64,000 bases of DNA from Przewalskia tangutica (GCA_029844215.1 CM056721.1:10428368-10492367); one strand, 5' to 3'; shown: positions 10,618-23,909, counted from the first letter of the stretch. Program-made: numbers and translations. Notes: generated from the letters alone by a model not told the origin.

Positions 10618-10982
10618 CACTACAACAAATCGCCTCAAAGAGGGCGACTGATTTATACCAACAAGGGTGACAAAAAATGCTCGGTAGTTAGTACTAAAAA
10701 GAGCGACTAAAATATATCGCCGTGATTGAAACTGCAAAGAGGGCAACACTTAAAGTCGCACCTTTTAAATTTCACCTAATAAGGCGACACTTAAAGTCGT
10801 CTTTTTTAATAAAAAATCAAATAGGGCGACATCTTTCAAGTCGCCCTCTTGAGTTCCACAAAAAACGGGATTGGTTAAAGTTGAAATTAATCCTCTTAAT
10901 TAGAATTTAGGCAATCTTAATTTTGTGACCTCTCTATAAAATTTAGACAAGTAAGCAACACATTTAACAATTGTATTTTTCA
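10618..10982 (+). mobile_element. CACTA-like element, 5' terminal fragment
   Basis: It begins CACTACAACAAATCGCC and carries GGCGAC/GTCGCC subterminal repeats. It is fused at about 10982 to copia gag sequence; the longer version at 49028 shows what is lost. The 62-codon plus-strand frames inside are repeat translations, not genes. Confidence 0.75.
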
Positions 10983-11500
10983 ACCATTGATCAAGACCCA
11001 TCAATATCTGAACAAAACAGTCTTCATCTTTGCATTTAATATAAGCATCACATGCTTGCAATTCAGTAGATTCCATCATAGCTAACTGATCCCACAAAGT
11101 AGTCATTGCAAAAAAATAATCTTGATTGCTCAAATCATTTTGTACTAGTGCACGAATTTCATATTGTAACAAATATTTAACAGAAAAATTATTCTGCACA
11201 AACAATCTTGACAGATAGTCCCAAATCTCTTTAGCAGTTTTGAACATAGCCAATTGAACACAAATTCTTTGTTCAACAGAGTTATTAATCCAAGTAATAA
11301 CCTTTGAATTATTGGTCTCCCAAGTCCTAAATAATTCATCAAATTTTTCATCTCCAACGGTAGGGCATTTGGCTTTTCCAGACATATAATTCCAAAGCCC
11401 CTTTCCCTTCAAAAAATTTATCATGACATAGCTCCAATAGAAATAATTTTCCATCTAACCGAACACCAATATATTGCAAAAAATCATCAACTCCAGCCAT
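10983..11500 (-). pseudogene. Copia gag fragment of unit A1
   Basis: From the ATG at 11500 it reads MAGVDDFLQYIGVRLDGK, then a 2-bp loss relative to the copy at 7310 shifts the frame. The rest (KGKGLWNYMSGKAKC to ACDAYIKCKDED) is open down to the CACTA junction. It retains a short piece (AMFKTAKEIWDYL) deleted from the full-length element at 4419-7875, so the array gag is not simply derived from that copy. Confidence 0.75.
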
Positions 11501-12063
11501 TATGAATTTTAAACAGAAAAATCCCAAATAACAAGCAACAATGACAGATCTCACCAATTAGATGCGGAAGCAAAGAAGGCGAAATCCAGATGCGGAAGTC
11601 AAGATCAGATCAAGCACGAGCAACCAAAACAAGCAAAAACGAGCACGAGCTTCCAAAACAAGTCAATAACAAGCCAAAAAAAATTAACTGATACCAGGGG
11701 CGTGCTGCATGCGAACCCCCAACTAACTCACCGCGAAGATGGATCCGCGATCGAGCTAAAAATATTAATTTATGCTCTTGGCTTTGATACCATGATAGAA
11801 TTCATGAAAATCTTTTATTCATAACATGAATTCTTACAAAGCAATAACAAGATAATAGAATAATACTGTTCTTGAGAGCTAAAAATACAAGTAAAAGAAA
11901 AGCAAGTAATTTTTTTATATGGGTCTATTCCATGAGATACAAATGTGTTTTCTAATGTGGGAAAGAGAATGTTAATAGATCTAACTGATCATTCAATTTT
12001 TATAACATAATTTTTTTAAAAGATAGAGTGACTGATGATCGCGATGAAATAATAGGAGCTATG

Positions 12064-13315
12064 TGATAAGTGGTGAATTACTATTTTTACTACATCTTTT
12101 TAGTTCAAAAGTGATCAATTAAACTAGAATGCTAATGAAACATGCTTGATTTCAAGAGATTGAAGTAATCCAATTAACTTGTTCAAATTAGGTGATTAGA
12201 GTGAAGATCGGTGATTGTGAAAGATGGAGGAAAGTACCAGATACGAGTTTATTGTGGACCACAATGCTCTGATTGTGGAGCACAATCACAATTGGTGTCA
12301 CAATGTGATCCATCTGCTAGTCCGCAATGGAAAAGTTCAGATCGTAGTCTTGTCCAATTGCTAGCACAATCACCCGATTGCTGGCACAATTCTTCAATTG
12401 TGGAGCACAATGCATTTCAAGGCTCAATTTTGACATTTTACTAGCGATTTTAAAAAGAATTTTAGGGCTTATTTATCATTTCTACGCACCAGCATCTTCT
12501 GAATTTCTTAGCACTTTGGGGCCATTTTTAAGCCTTTCTCGGGGAGAAGACACTTAAAGTTTGAAATTTCTTTCTAATTTTTATTATGTCTATGCTTTCT
12601 AATTTAGTTTTCAATGTAGTTTTCATTTTCATGAGTAGTTAATCTTTTCATCTAGAATTGTAGTTCAATCCTAGCGTGTTATTTATTTAGCCATTTTCAT
12701 GCTTGAATGTGAATGTAGTGATTGCAAACATTAATTTATTTCCTATTTAAATTATTTTTTGCTCGATAATGAAGAATTAGATTTGGATAATTTGACTAAC
12801 AAAGTATTAGGCCAATTGAGAAGTCGATTAAGCTTAATAATGAGGTTTGAGCTAGAGATAGGAATTACCTCTCTTGGGCTCATAATCAATTGCTTGTATT
12901 TGTTGTCCTATTTGATTTGAGAAAGCTAATTTGGACTAAGTTCCTCATTAATCGAGATATATTGAGTAAATGATTTAGAATTGGGAGTCATAATCAATCC
13001 CCGCATTAGCAAGCTTATTAGGTATTACCCATTAAATTAGTATCTAGGTAGAAACTACAATGCTAGGCCTTTATCATTTAAACCATAACTGTCGCTTACA
13101 ATTTCTTAGTTAATTGTTGATTTTAATTCGTAGTATAAAATAAATAAAAATATCTTTTCATTCGGGTAAAAGTTAAGTTATTAGATTGACATAAACAAAT
13201 ACATCATCCATAAGACATTCAAAATTTTCGGTGAGATTCGATCCCAATTCGTTTGGGTTTTATATTTGATCGCGGCCGCTTGCACCATAATTGAGGTGTA
13301 ATTTGAGCGTTATCA
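12064..13315. mobile_element. Gypsy-like solo LTR, copy 2
   Basis: Same TGATAA...TTATCA ends and flanks CTATG/CTGTG as copy 1. Confidence 0.65.
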
Positions 13316-13626
13316 CTGTGCGAGAAAAAGAAAGTTGTAATTTTTCAAAATTAATTGGAAATTTAAGGGAAAGGGACAAAAATGAGGTGTCAAAAGAACT
13401 CATCAGCGAATATTCAGAATTTCATTCGCATGTTCATTAACAAAACTACTTTTACTCAAAATAATTATGCTAGTTTTTTCCATTCAAGTACTCAACAAAA
13501 GAACACATCAATATAGACCAAGAAATAAAATATTACATATCATTGGTACATCAAAGTACAACTACTTTTTTTTTAGAATGAAATAGACCACAAAATTTTG
13601 ATAACTGTAGCTAGAATTGAAATAAA

Positions 13627-13823
13627 TTAATTAGCGGTAACAATATCTTTTATACCATTAGAACAATGTGCTCCGATGGTACAAATGAAATAGGATGTTT
13701 CTTGTTCAAGTGTTACTTTATCGTCTCCTGAACTGAAAACTTGTCCTCCAGCATCATTACAAGAGTCATATCCCGCCTTGCTCACTTTCACCACATTGTG
13801 CATTCCAACTGGGTATTTAAATT
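13627..13823 (-). pseudogene. Orphan plantacyanin exon 2, type D
   Basis: A 197-bp second exon with intact ATATAG acceptor, open frame and stop, but no first exon in its unit. It keeps His66, Cys105, His110 and both disulfide cysteines (numbering of gene 1). Differences from gene 1 include GA to DA after DSCN, G to E in EQETSYF, and A to D in GIKDIV. The axial residue is Ile. It could only be expressed by splicing from a first exon further right; otherwise it is a fragment. Confidence 0.75.
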
Positions 13824-14044
13824 CTATATTTTAAGAAAAACAAATACACATTAGTTTTTGTCATCACCTCATGTAAACTCAACCGTTTTAATTAAAAGTT
13901 CTTGTTCGTTTTCCTTATTATGTTAATCTAACATGTCAAAATAACAACTATTCTATCATTAATTTGACGAAACTAACCCTACAAATATATCATTAAGAGA
14001 TAAAAGTAAATAACGAAAATGACGTGAATAGTTGCACTTTTTAT

Positions 14045-14515
14045 CCGAAAATTGCGGATATTCAAAATATTTGGATACGAATCCGATCCGAAATTATCCA
14101 AAAATTTCGGATATCTGATTTTTTGGATATCAGAAATATTCTTATTCGAATCCGATCTAAAATTATCTGATTTTAAATCCTATTTTAATTTATCCGAAAT
14201 ACCGTGTGAACAACCCTAACAATATCCAACGAATTGTATTGCAACACATAATTAACTTGAATTAATCTATACTAATATAAATAATAACAATAATATTACT
14301 ATGTAAAGACTTCTAAAAATATTGTACTATTATAAATAATAAGTGTAAAAAAATAGACATCTTGTTAAAAATTGACTTTAGAACCAAAGGAATTTATGAT
14401 TATGAGGAGCATAAATATAACAAGTATTGATGGCTGGTTTAATGGTAGAATGACACTTCCACAGAGAAGGCCCGGGTACGATTCTTGACTGGGGTATTTG
14501 TGGTGATTAATATTG
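14045..14515 (-). mobile_element. CACTA internal fragment in unit B1
   Basis: Contains ATCCGAAATT repeats followed by one tRNA-Gly-like module (GGTTTAATGGTAGAATG with a degenerate B box). It stops exactly where the second tRNA-like module would begin (TAATATTG) and joins copia gag. Equivalent fragments: 17286-17745, 24640-25107, 27880-28353, 35242-35715. Confidence 0.65.
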
Positions 14516-15300
14516 ACAGATAGTCTCAAATCTCTTTAGCAGAAGTCCTAAATAATTCATCAAATTGTTCATCTTCAACTGTAGAGTATTTGGCTTTTTC
14601 AGACATATAATTCCAAAGCCCATTTCCCTTCAAAAAAATTATCATGACATAGCTCCAATAGGAATAATTTTTTCCATCTAACCAAACACCAATATATTGC
14701 AAAGAATCATCACCTCAACCATTATGAATTTTAAACAAAAATCCCAAATAACAAACAACAATGACAGATCTCACCAATTAGATGCGGAAGCAAAGAAGGC
14801 GAAATCGGATGCTAAGTCAAGATCGGATCAAGCACGAGCGGCCAAAACTAGCAAAAACGCGCACGAGCTGTCAAATCAAGTCACTAACATGCCAAAAAAA
14901 AATTAACTGATACCAGGGGCGTGCTGCATGCGAACCCCAACTAACTCACCGCGAAGTTGGATCCGCGATCGAACTGAAAATATTAATTTACGCTCTTGGC
15001 TTTGATACCATGATAGAATTCATGAAAGTCTTTTATTCATAACATGAATTTTTACAAAGCAATAACAAGATAATAGAATAATATTGTTCTTGAGAGCTAA
15101 AAATACAAGTAAAAGAAAAGCAAGTAAATTTTTTTATATAGGGTCTATTCCATGAGATACAAATGTGTTTTTCTAATGTGAGACAAAAGCAACGTGGGAA
15201 AGAGAATGTTAATAGATCTAACTGATCATTCAATTTTTATAGCATAATTTTTTTTAAAGATAGAGTGACTGATGATCGCGATGAAATAATAGGAGATATG

Positions 15301-16555
15301 TGATAAGTGGTGAATTACTATTTTTACTACATCTTTTTAGTTCAAAAGTGATCAATTAAACTAGAATGCTAATGAAACATGCTTGATTTCAAGAAATTGA
15401 AGTAATCCAATTAACTTGTTCAAATTAGGTGATTAGAGTGAAGATCCAAGCTGATTGTGAAAGATGGAGGAAAGTACCAGATACGAGTTTATTGTGGACC
15501 ACAATGCTCTGATTGTGGAGCACAATCACAATTGGTGTCACAATGTGATCCATCTGCTAGTCCGCAATGGAAAAGTTCAGATCGTAGTCTTGTCCAATTG
15601 CTAGCACAATCACCCGATTGCTGGCACAATTCTTCAATTGTGGAGCACAATGCATTTCAAGGCTCAATTTTGACATTTTACTAGCGATTTTAAAAAGAAT
15701 TTTAGGGCTTATTTATCATTTCTACGCACCAGCATCTTCTGAATTTCTTAGCACTTTGGGGCCATTTTTAAGCCTTTCTCGGGGAGAAGACACTTAAAGT
15801 TTGAAATTTCTTTCTAATTTTTATTATGTCTATGCTTTCTAATTTAGTTTTCAATGTAGTTTTCATTTTCATGAGTAGTTAATCTTTTCATCTAGAATTG
15901 TAGTTCAATCCTAGCGTGTTATTTATTTAGCCATTTTCATGCTTGAATGTGAATGTAGTGATTGCAAACATTAATTTATTTTCTATTTAAATTATTTTTT
16001 GCTCGATAATGAAGAATTAGATTTGGATAATTTGACTAACAAAGTATTAGGCTAATTGAGAAGTCGATTAAGCTTAATAATGAGGTTTGAGCTAGAGATA
16101 GGAATTACCTCTCTTGGGCTCATAATCAATTGCTTGTATTTGTTGTCCTATTTGATTTGAGAAAGCTAATTTGGACTAAGTTCCTCATTAATCGAGATAT
16201 ATTGAGTAAATGATTTAGAATTGGGAGTCATAATCAATCCCCGCATTAGCAAGCTTATTAGGTATTACCCATTAAATTAGTATCTAGGTAGAAACTACAA
16301 TGCTAGGCCTTTATCATTTAAACCATAACTGTCGCTTACAATTTCTTAGTTAATTGTTGATTTTAATTCGTAGTATAAAATAAATAAAAATATCTTTTCA
16401 TTCGGGTAAAAGTTAAGTTATTAGATTGACATAAACAAATACATCATCCATAAGACATTCAAAATTTTCGGTGAGATTCGATCCCAATTGCTTTGGGTTT
16501 TATATTTGATCGCGGCCGCTTGCACCATAATTGAGGTGTAATTTGAGCGTTATCA
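15301..16555. mobile_element. Gypsy-like solo LTR, copy 3
   Basis: TGATAA...TTATCA; left flank here is ATATG, right flank CTGTG. Confidence 0.65.
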
Positions 16556-16865
16556 CTGTGCGAGAAAAAGAAAGTTGTAATTTTTCAAAATTAATTGAAA
16601 ATTTAAGGGAAAGGGACAAAAATGAGGTGTCAAAAGAACTCATCAGCGAATATTCAGAATTTCATTCGCATGTTCATTAACAAAACTACTTTTACTCAAA
16701 ATAATTATGCTAGTTTTTTCCATTCAAGTACTCAACAAAAGAACACATCAATATAGACCAAGAAATAAAATATTACATATCATTGGTACATCAAATTACA
16801 ACTACTTTTTTTTAGAATGAAATAGACCACAAAATTTTGATAACGGTAGCTAGAATTGAAATAAA

Positions 16866-17062
16866 TTAATTAGCGGTAACAATATCCTTTATACCATTAG
16901 AATAATGTGCTCCGATGGTACAAATGAAATAGGATGTTTCTTGTTCAAGTGTTACTTTATCGTCTCCTGAACTGAAAACTTGTCCTCCAGCATCATTAGA
17001 AGAGTCATATCCCGCCTTGCTCACTTTCACCACATTGTGCATTCCAACTGGGTATTTAAATT
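16866..17062 (-). pseudogene. Orphan plantacyanin exon 2, cysteine-pair-loss type
   Basis: A 197-bp open second exon with acceptor. Both cysteines of the family disulfide are replaced: Cys79 to Ser (YDSSND) and Cys111 to Tyr (GAHYSNG), while ligands His66, Cys105 and His110 remain. The same pair of changes occurs at 27460 and 34823. There is no first exon in the unit. Confidence 0.75.
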
Positions 17063-18532
17063 CTATATTTTAAGAAAAACAAATACACACATTAGTTTTT
17101 GTCATCACCTCATGTAAACTCAACAGTCATAATTAAACGTTCTTGTTCTTTTTCCTTATTATGTTAATCTAACATGTCAAAATAACAACTATTCTATCAT
17201 TAATTTGACGAAACTAACCCTACAAATATATCATTAAGAGATAAAAGTAAATAACGAAAATGACTTGAATAGTTGCACTTTTTATCCGAAAATTGCGGAT
17301 ATTCAAAATATTTGGATACTAATCCGATCGAAATTATCCAAAAATTTGGATATCGATTTTGGATATCGAAATATTCTTATTGAATCCGATCTAAAATTAT
17401 ACGATTTTAAATCCTATTTTAATTTATCCAAATACCGTGTGAACAACCCTAACAATATCCAACGAATTGTATTGCAACACATAATTAACTTGAATTAATC
17501 TATACTAATATAAATAATAACAATAATATTACTATGTAAAGACTTCTAAAAATATTGTACTATTATAAATAATAAGTGTAAAAAATAGACATCTTGTTAA
17601 AAATTGACTTTAGAATCGCCAAGGAATTTATGATTATGAGGAGCATAAATATAACAAGTATTGATGGTGGTTTAATGGTAGAATGACACTTCCACGAGAA
17701 GGCCGGGTTCGATTCTTGGTAGGGTATTTGTGGTGATTAATATTGACAGATAGTCTCAAATCTCTTTAGCGAAGTCCTAAATAATTCATCAAATTGTTCA
17801 TCTTCAATCAGAGAGTATTTGGCTTTTCCGCATATATAATTCCAAAGCCCATTTCCCTTCAAAAATTATCATGACATAGCTCCAATAGGAATATTTTTTT
17901 CCATCTAACCAAACACTAATATATTGCAAAGAATCATCACCTCCAACCATTATGAATTTTAAACAAAAATCCCAAATAACAAACAACAATGACAGATCTC
18001 ACCAATTAGATGCGAAAGCAAAGAAGGCGAAATCCAGATCACGGAAGTCAAGATCAGATCAAGCACGAGCAACCAAAACAAGCAAAAACGAGCACGAGCT
18101 TTCAAAATAAGTCAATAACATGCCAAAAAAAATTAACTGATACCAGGGGCGTGCTGCATGCGAACCCCCAACTAACTCACCGGGAAGTTGGATCCGCGAT
18201 CGAATCGAAAATATTAATTTACGCTCTTGGCTTTGATACCATGATAGAATTCATGAAAGTCTTTTATTCATAACATGAATTTTTACAAAGCAATAACAAG
18301 ATAATAGAATAATATTGTTCTTGAGAGCTAAAAATACAAGTAAAAGAAAAGCAAGTAAATTTTTTTTATATAGGGTCTATTCCATGATATACAAATGTGT
18401 TTTTCTAATGTGGGACAAAAGCAACGTGGGAAAGAGAATGTTAATAGATCTAACTGATCATTCAATTTTTATAGCATAATTTTTTTTAAAGATAGAGTGA
18501 CTGATGATCGCGATGAAATAATAGGAGATATG

Positions 18533-19772
18533 TGATAAGTGGTGAATTACTATTTTTACTACATCTTTTTAGTTCAAAAGTGATCAATTAAGCTAGAATG
18601 CTAATGAAACATGCTTGATTTCAAGAGATTGAAGTAATCCAATTAACTTGTTCAAATTAGGTGATTAGAGTGAAGATCCAAACTGATTGTGAAAGATGGA
18701 GGAAAGTACCAGACATACGAGTTTATTGTGGACCACAATGCTCTGATTGTGGAGCACAATCACAATTGGTGTCACAATGTGATCCATCTGCTAGTCCGCA
18801 ATGGAAAAGTTCAGATCGTAGTCTTGTCCAATTGCTAGCACAATCACCCGATTGCTGGCGGAGCACAATGCATTTCAAGGCTCAATTTTGACATTTTACT
18901 AGCGATTTTAAAAAGAATTTTAGGGCTTATTTATCATTTCTACGCACCAACATCTTCTGGATTTCTTAGCACTTTGGGGCCATTTTTAAGCCTTTCTCGG
19001 GGAGAAGACACTTAAAGTTTGAAATTTCTTTCTAATTTTTATTATGTCTATGCTTTCTAATTTAGTTTTCAATGTAGTTTTCATTTTCATGAGTAGTTAA
19101 TCTTTTCATCTAGGATTGTAGTTCAATCCTAGCGTGTTATTTATTTAGCCATTTTCATGCTTGAATATGTGAATGTAGTGATTGCAAACATTAATTTATT
19201 TCCTATTTAAATTATTTTTTGCTCGATAATGAAGAATTAGATTTGGATAATTTGACTAACAAAGTATTAGGCTAATTGAGAAGTCGATTAAGCTTAATAA
19301 TGAGGTTTGAGCTAGAGATAGGAATTACCTCTCTTGGGCTCATAATCAATTGCTTGTATTTGTTGTCCTATTTGATTTGAGAAAGCTAATTTGGACTAAG
19401 TTCCTCATTAATCGAGATATATTGAGTAAATGATTTAGAATTGGGAGTCATAATCAATCCCCGCATTAGCAAGCTTATTAGGTATTACCCATTAAATTAG
19501 TATCTAGGTAGAAACTACAATGCTAGGCCTTTATCATTTAAACCATAACTGTCCCTTACAATTTCTTAGTTAATTGTTGATTTTAATTCGTAGTATAAAA
19601 TAAAAAAACATTTTTTTATTCGGGTAAAAGTTAGTTATTTGATTGACATAAACAAATACATCATTCATAAGACATTCAAAATTTTCGGTGAGATTCGATC
19701 TCAATTCGTTTGGGTTTTATATTTGATCGCGGCCGCTTGCACCATAATTGAGGTGTAATTTGAGCGTTATCA
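18533..19772. mobile_element. Gypsy-like solo LTR, copy 4
   Basis: TGATAA...TTATCA. It shares with copies 7 and 9 a short deletion (CTGGCGGAGCAC at about 18856) and the GAATATGTGAATG variant, marking the A-type lineage. Confidence 0.65.
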
Positions 19773-20081
19773 CTGTGCGAGAAAAAGAAAGTTGTAATTT
19801 TCAAAATTAATTGGAAATTTAAGGAAAGGGACAAAAATGAGGTGTCAAAAGAACTCATTCGCGGATATTCAGAATTTCATTCGCATGTTAATTAACAAAA
19901 CTACTTTTACTCAAAATAATTATGCTAGTTTTTTCCATTCAAGTACTCAACAAAAGAACACATCAATATAGACCAAGAAATAAAATATTACATATCATTG
20001 GTACATCAAAGTACACCTATTTTTTTTTTAGAATGAAATAGAACACAAAATTTTGATAACTGTAGCTAGAATTGAAATAAA

Positions 20082-20692
20082 TTAATTAGCGGTAACAATA
20101 GCCTTTATACCATTAGAACAATGTGCTCCGATGGTACAAATGAAATAGGATGTTCCTTGTTCAAGTGTTACTTTATCGTCTCCTGAACTGAAAACTTGTC
20201 CTCCAGCACCATTACAAGAGTCATATCCTGCCTTGCTCACTTTCACCACATTGTGCATTCCAACTGGGTATTTAAATTCTATATTTTAAGAAAAACAAAT
20301 GCACACATTAGTTTTGTCATCACCTCATGTAAACTCAACAGTCATAATTAAACGTTCTTGTTCTTTTTCCTTATTATGTTAATCTAACATGTCAATATTA
20401 ATTTGACGAAACTAACCCTACAAATATATCATTAAGAGATAAAAGTAAATAACGAAAATGACGTGAATAGTTGCACTTTTTATTATTATTTGAATCAAAA
20501 ATTTATTTATCAATTCTTACCAATGATATCGCCAGTCTTGAAAGTTTGACCATTAGGCCAGCCATTCATGCTGAAACCCCAACCGTTAGCTCCACCAGCA
20601 GAAAAAGTATCTGCATTTGAAATGTTGGTTTGAAGTAAGATGCATACCATCACAGCTAGGGCAATAATTGTGACTTTGTTTCCTCCTGACAT
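20082..20692 (-). CDS. Plantacyanin, array gene 2
   Basis: Exon 1 20692-20521 and exon 2 20278-20082, same splice sites and same 122-residue product as gene 1, including His66, Cys105, His110, the Cys79/Cys111 pair and Ile in place of the axial Met. Only the intron and flanks differ by a few bases. Being the middle full copy, its pre-mRNA would run leftwards through the orphan second exons at 16866 and 13627 if transcription were not terminated. Copper-binding, secreted protein by family; identical coding sequence means expression cannot be assigned to one copy from mRNA reads. Confidence 0.88.
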
Positions 20693-20784
20693 TTTGAGAA
20701 TGGATATTAACTAGATATGCAAAGGGATTAGAATGAAGCTAAGGCTCTCAGTATTGTTGCGTCACTTGAGTAAGAACTTGGGCC

Positions 20785-20793
20785 ATTATATAG
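20785..20793 (-). promoter_or_regulatory. TATA box of array gene 2
   Basis: CTATATAAT on the minus strand at the same spacing as gene 1. Confidence 0.6.
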
Positions 20794-21105
20794 GGAACTT
20801 TATTGTACCATTGAAATCACTATTAATCTTCCAAAATCATATTCTTGGAACTCATTAATATGCTACAAAGAAAAGGGAAAAAATTGATACTATTTCTAAA
20901 AAAGCAAAAGTGACTAAACTTAGTGAGGAAAATTATTTTACAAAAGAAAAGGGAAAATGTTGAGATGGTTTCCAAAGATGCAAAATTGACAAAGATATCA
21001 TTTGCATTTTACCTAAATGCAAATCCTTAACTATTAAAGTGACAGAGAATTGATTAATGTTGACCGACGTCACTTTGTATACAAATTTTTCTGCTTGATT
21101 TGAAT

Positions 21106-21199
21106 GAGCCTTGAAGTAACTGGTAAAGTTGTGTCATGTGACCAGGGTTCAAGCCGTGAAAATAATCTCTTGCAGAAATGTGAGGTAAGACTGCGTACA
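21106..21199 (+). mobile_element. SINE 5' half (unit A2)
   Basis: Copy of 10524-10617, here ending AAGACTGCGTACA directly before CACTACAAC; the last three bases ACA are the CACTA target duplication. Confidence 0.7.
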
Positions 21200-21570
21200 C
21201 ACTACAACAAATCGCCTCAAAGAGGGAGATTGATTTATACCAACAAGGGTGACAAAAAAATGCTCCGGTAGTTAGTACTAAAAAGAGCGACTAAAATATA
21301 TCGCCGTGATTGAAACTGCAAAGAGGGCAACACTTAAAGTCGCACCTTTTAAATTTCACCTAATAAGGCGACACTTAAAGTCGTCTTTTTTAATAAAAAA
21401 TCAAATAGGGCGACATCTTTCAAGTCGCCCTCTTGAGTTCCACAAAAAACGGGATTGGTTAAAGTTGAAATTAATCCTCTTAATTAGAATTTAGGCAATC
21501 TTAATTTTGTGACCTCTCTATAAAATTTAGACAAGTAAACAGAACACATTTAACAATTGTATTTTTCAAC
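21200..21570 (+). mobile_element. CACTA 5' terminal fragment (unit A2)
   Basis: CACTACAACAAATCGCC terminus and GGCGAC repeats, fused to copia gag after TTTTTCAAC. Confidence 0.75.
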
Positions 21571-22087
21571 TTCTGACTGAAGACCCATCAATAGCTGAAC
21601 AAGACGGTCTTCATCTCTGCATTTAATATAAGCATCACATACTTGCAATTAAATAGATTCCATCATAGCTAACTGATCCCACAAAGTAGTCACTGCACAA
21701 AAATAATATTAAATGCCCAAATCATTTTGTACTAGTGCACGAATTTCATATTGTAACTGATATTTAACACCAAAATTATTCTGTACAAACAATCTTGACA
21801 GATAGTCTCAAATCTCTTTAGCAGTTTTGAACTTAGCCAATTGAACACCAATTTTTTGTTCAACAGAGTTATTAATCAAAGTAATAATCTTTGAATTATT
21901 AATCTCTCAAGTCCTAAATACTTCATCAAATTGTTCATCTCCAACGGTAGGGCATTTGGCTTTTCCAGACATATAATTCCAAAGCCCCTTTCCCTTCAAA
22001 AAATTTATCATGACATAGCTCCAATAGAAATAATTTTCCATCTAACCGAACACCAATATATTGCAAAAAATCATCAACTCCAGCCAT
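21571..22087 (-). pseudogene. Copia gag fragment of unit A2
   Basis: Same start MAGVDDFLQYIGVRLDGK and same 2-bp frameshift as in A1, with further stops; no coding capacity. Confidence 0.7.
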
Positions 22088-22660
22088 TATGAATTTTAAA
22101 CAGAAAAATCCCAAATAACAAGCAACAATGACAGATCTCACCAATTAGATGCGGAAGCAAAGAAGGCGAAATCCAGATGCGGAAGTCAAGATCAGATCAA
22201 GCACGAGCAACCAAAACAAGCAAAAACGAGCACGAGCTTCCAAAACAAGTCAATAACAAGCCAAAAAAAATTAACTGATACCAGGGGCGTGCTGCATGCG
22301 AACCCCCAACTAACTCACCGCGAAGATGGATCCGCGATCGAGCTAAAAATATTAATTTATGCTCTTGGCTTTGATACCATGATAGAATTCATGAAAATCT
22401 TTTATTCATAACATGAATTCTTACAAAGCAATAACAAGATAATAGAATAATACTGTTCTTGAGAGCTAAAAATACAAGTAAAAGAAAAGCAAGTAATTTT
22501 TTTTATATAGGGTCTATTCCATGAGATACAAATGTGTTTTCTAATGTGGGAAAGAGAATGTTAATAGATCTAACTGATCATTCAATTTTTATAACATAAT
22601 TTTTTTAAAAGATAGAGTGACTGATGATCGCGATGAAATAATGAAATAATAGGAGCTATG

Positions 22661-23909
22661 TGATAAGTGGTGAATTACTATTTTTACTACATCTTTTTAG
22701 TTCAAAAGTGATCAATTAAACTAGAATGCTAATGAAACATGCTTGATTTCAAGAGATTGAAGTAATCCAATTAACTTGTTCAAATTAGGTGATTAGAGTG
22801 AAGATCCAAGCTGATTGTGAAAGATGGAGGAAAGTACCAGATCTGAGTTTATTGTGGACCACAATGCTCGATTGTGGAGCACAATCACAATTGGTGTCAC
22901 AATGTGATCCATCCGCTAGTCATGATGGAAAAGTTCAGATCGTAGTCTTGTCCAATTGCTAGCAGAATCACCAGATTGCTGGCACAATTCTTCAATTGTG
23001 GAGCACAAAGCATTTCAAGGCTCAATTTTGACATTTTACTAGCGATTTTAAAAAGAATTTTAGGGCTTATTTATCATTTCTACGCACCAGCATCTTCTGA
23101 ATTTCTTAGCACTTTGGGGCCATTTTAAGCCTTTCTCGGGAGAAGACACTTAAAGTTTGAAATTTCTTTCTAATTTTTATTATGTCTATGCTTTCTAATT
23201 TAGTTTTCAATGTAGTTTTCATTTTCATGAGTAGTTAATCTTTTCATCTAGAATTGTAGTTCAATCCTAGCGTGTTATTTATTTAGCCATTTTCATGCTT
23301 GAATGTGAATGTAGTGATTGCAAACATTAATTTATTTCCTATTTAAATTATTTTTTGCTCGATAATGAAGAATTAGATTTGGATAATTTGACTAACAAAG
23401 TATTAGGCCAATTGAGAAGTCGATTAAGCTTAATAATGAGGTTTGAGCTAGAGATAGGAATTACCTCTCTTGGGCTCATAATCAATTGCTTGTATTTGTT
23501 GTCCTATTTGATTTGAGAAAGCTAATTTGGACTAAGTTCCTCATTAATCGAGATATATTGAGTAAATGATTTAGAATTGGGAGTCATAATCAATCCCGCA
23601 TTAGCAAGCTTATTAGGTATTACCCATTAAATTAGTATCTAGGTAGAAACTACAATGCTAGGCCTTTATCATTTAAACCATAACTGTCGCTTACAATTTC
23701 TTAGTTAATTGTTGATTTTAATTCGTAGTATAAAATAAATAAAAATATCTTTTCATTCGGGTAAAAGTTAAGTTATTAGATTGACATAAACAAATACATC
23801 ATCCATAAGACATTCAAAATTTTCGGTGAGATTCGATCCCAATTCGTTTGGGTTTTATATTTGATCGCGACGCTTGCACCATAATTGAGGTGTAATTTGA
23901 GCGTTATCA
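22661..23909. mobile_element. Gypsy-like solo LTR, copy 5
   Basis: TGATAA...TTATCA, followed by TTGTG rather than CTGTG. Confidence 0.65.

Larger units (their letters stand above)
7687..11792. repeat. Array unit A1 (4.1 kb, complete gene)
   Basis: Contents left to right: copia LTR 7687-7875, solo LTR 7960-9192, plantacyanin exon 2 and exon 1 (9500-10109, minus), promoter, SINE 5' half 10524-10617, CACTA 5' fragment 10618-10982, copia gag fragment 10983-11500 and leader. Units A2, A3 and A4 have the same order. The copia gag and LTR of this unit continue directly into unit B1. Confidence 0.85.
11793..15010. repeat. Array unit B1 (3.2 kb, orphan exon 2)
   Basis: Contents: copia LTR 11793-11977, solo LTR 12064-13315, exon 2 alone 13627-13823, 5' part of intron lost, CACTA internal fragment 14045-14515, shortened copia gag 14516-14722 and leader. 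The intron is joined to CACTA internal sequence after TTGCACTTTTTAT. Confidence 0.85.
15011..18241. repeat. Array unit C1 (3.2 kb, orphan exon 2)
   Basis: Contents: copia LTR 15011-15214, solo LTR 15301-16555, exon 2 alone 16866-17062, CACTA fragment 17286-17745, copia gag 17746-17950. The stretch 17286-18200 has many 1-3 bp differences from its sister units at CAG/CTG sites. Confidence 0.85.
18242..22379. repeat. Array unit A2 (4.1 kb, complete gene)
   Basis: Contents: copia LTR 18242-18446, solo LTR 18533-19772, gene 20082-20692, SINE 5' half 21106-21199, CACTA 5' fragment 21200-21570, copia gag 21571-22087. The gag is more decayed than in A1. Confidence 0.85.

Noticed and set aside
10722..10910. 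62-codon plus-strand frame repeated at 21306 and 31914
   Set aside because: Reads through CACTA subterminal repeats; recurrence reflects duplication of the unit only.
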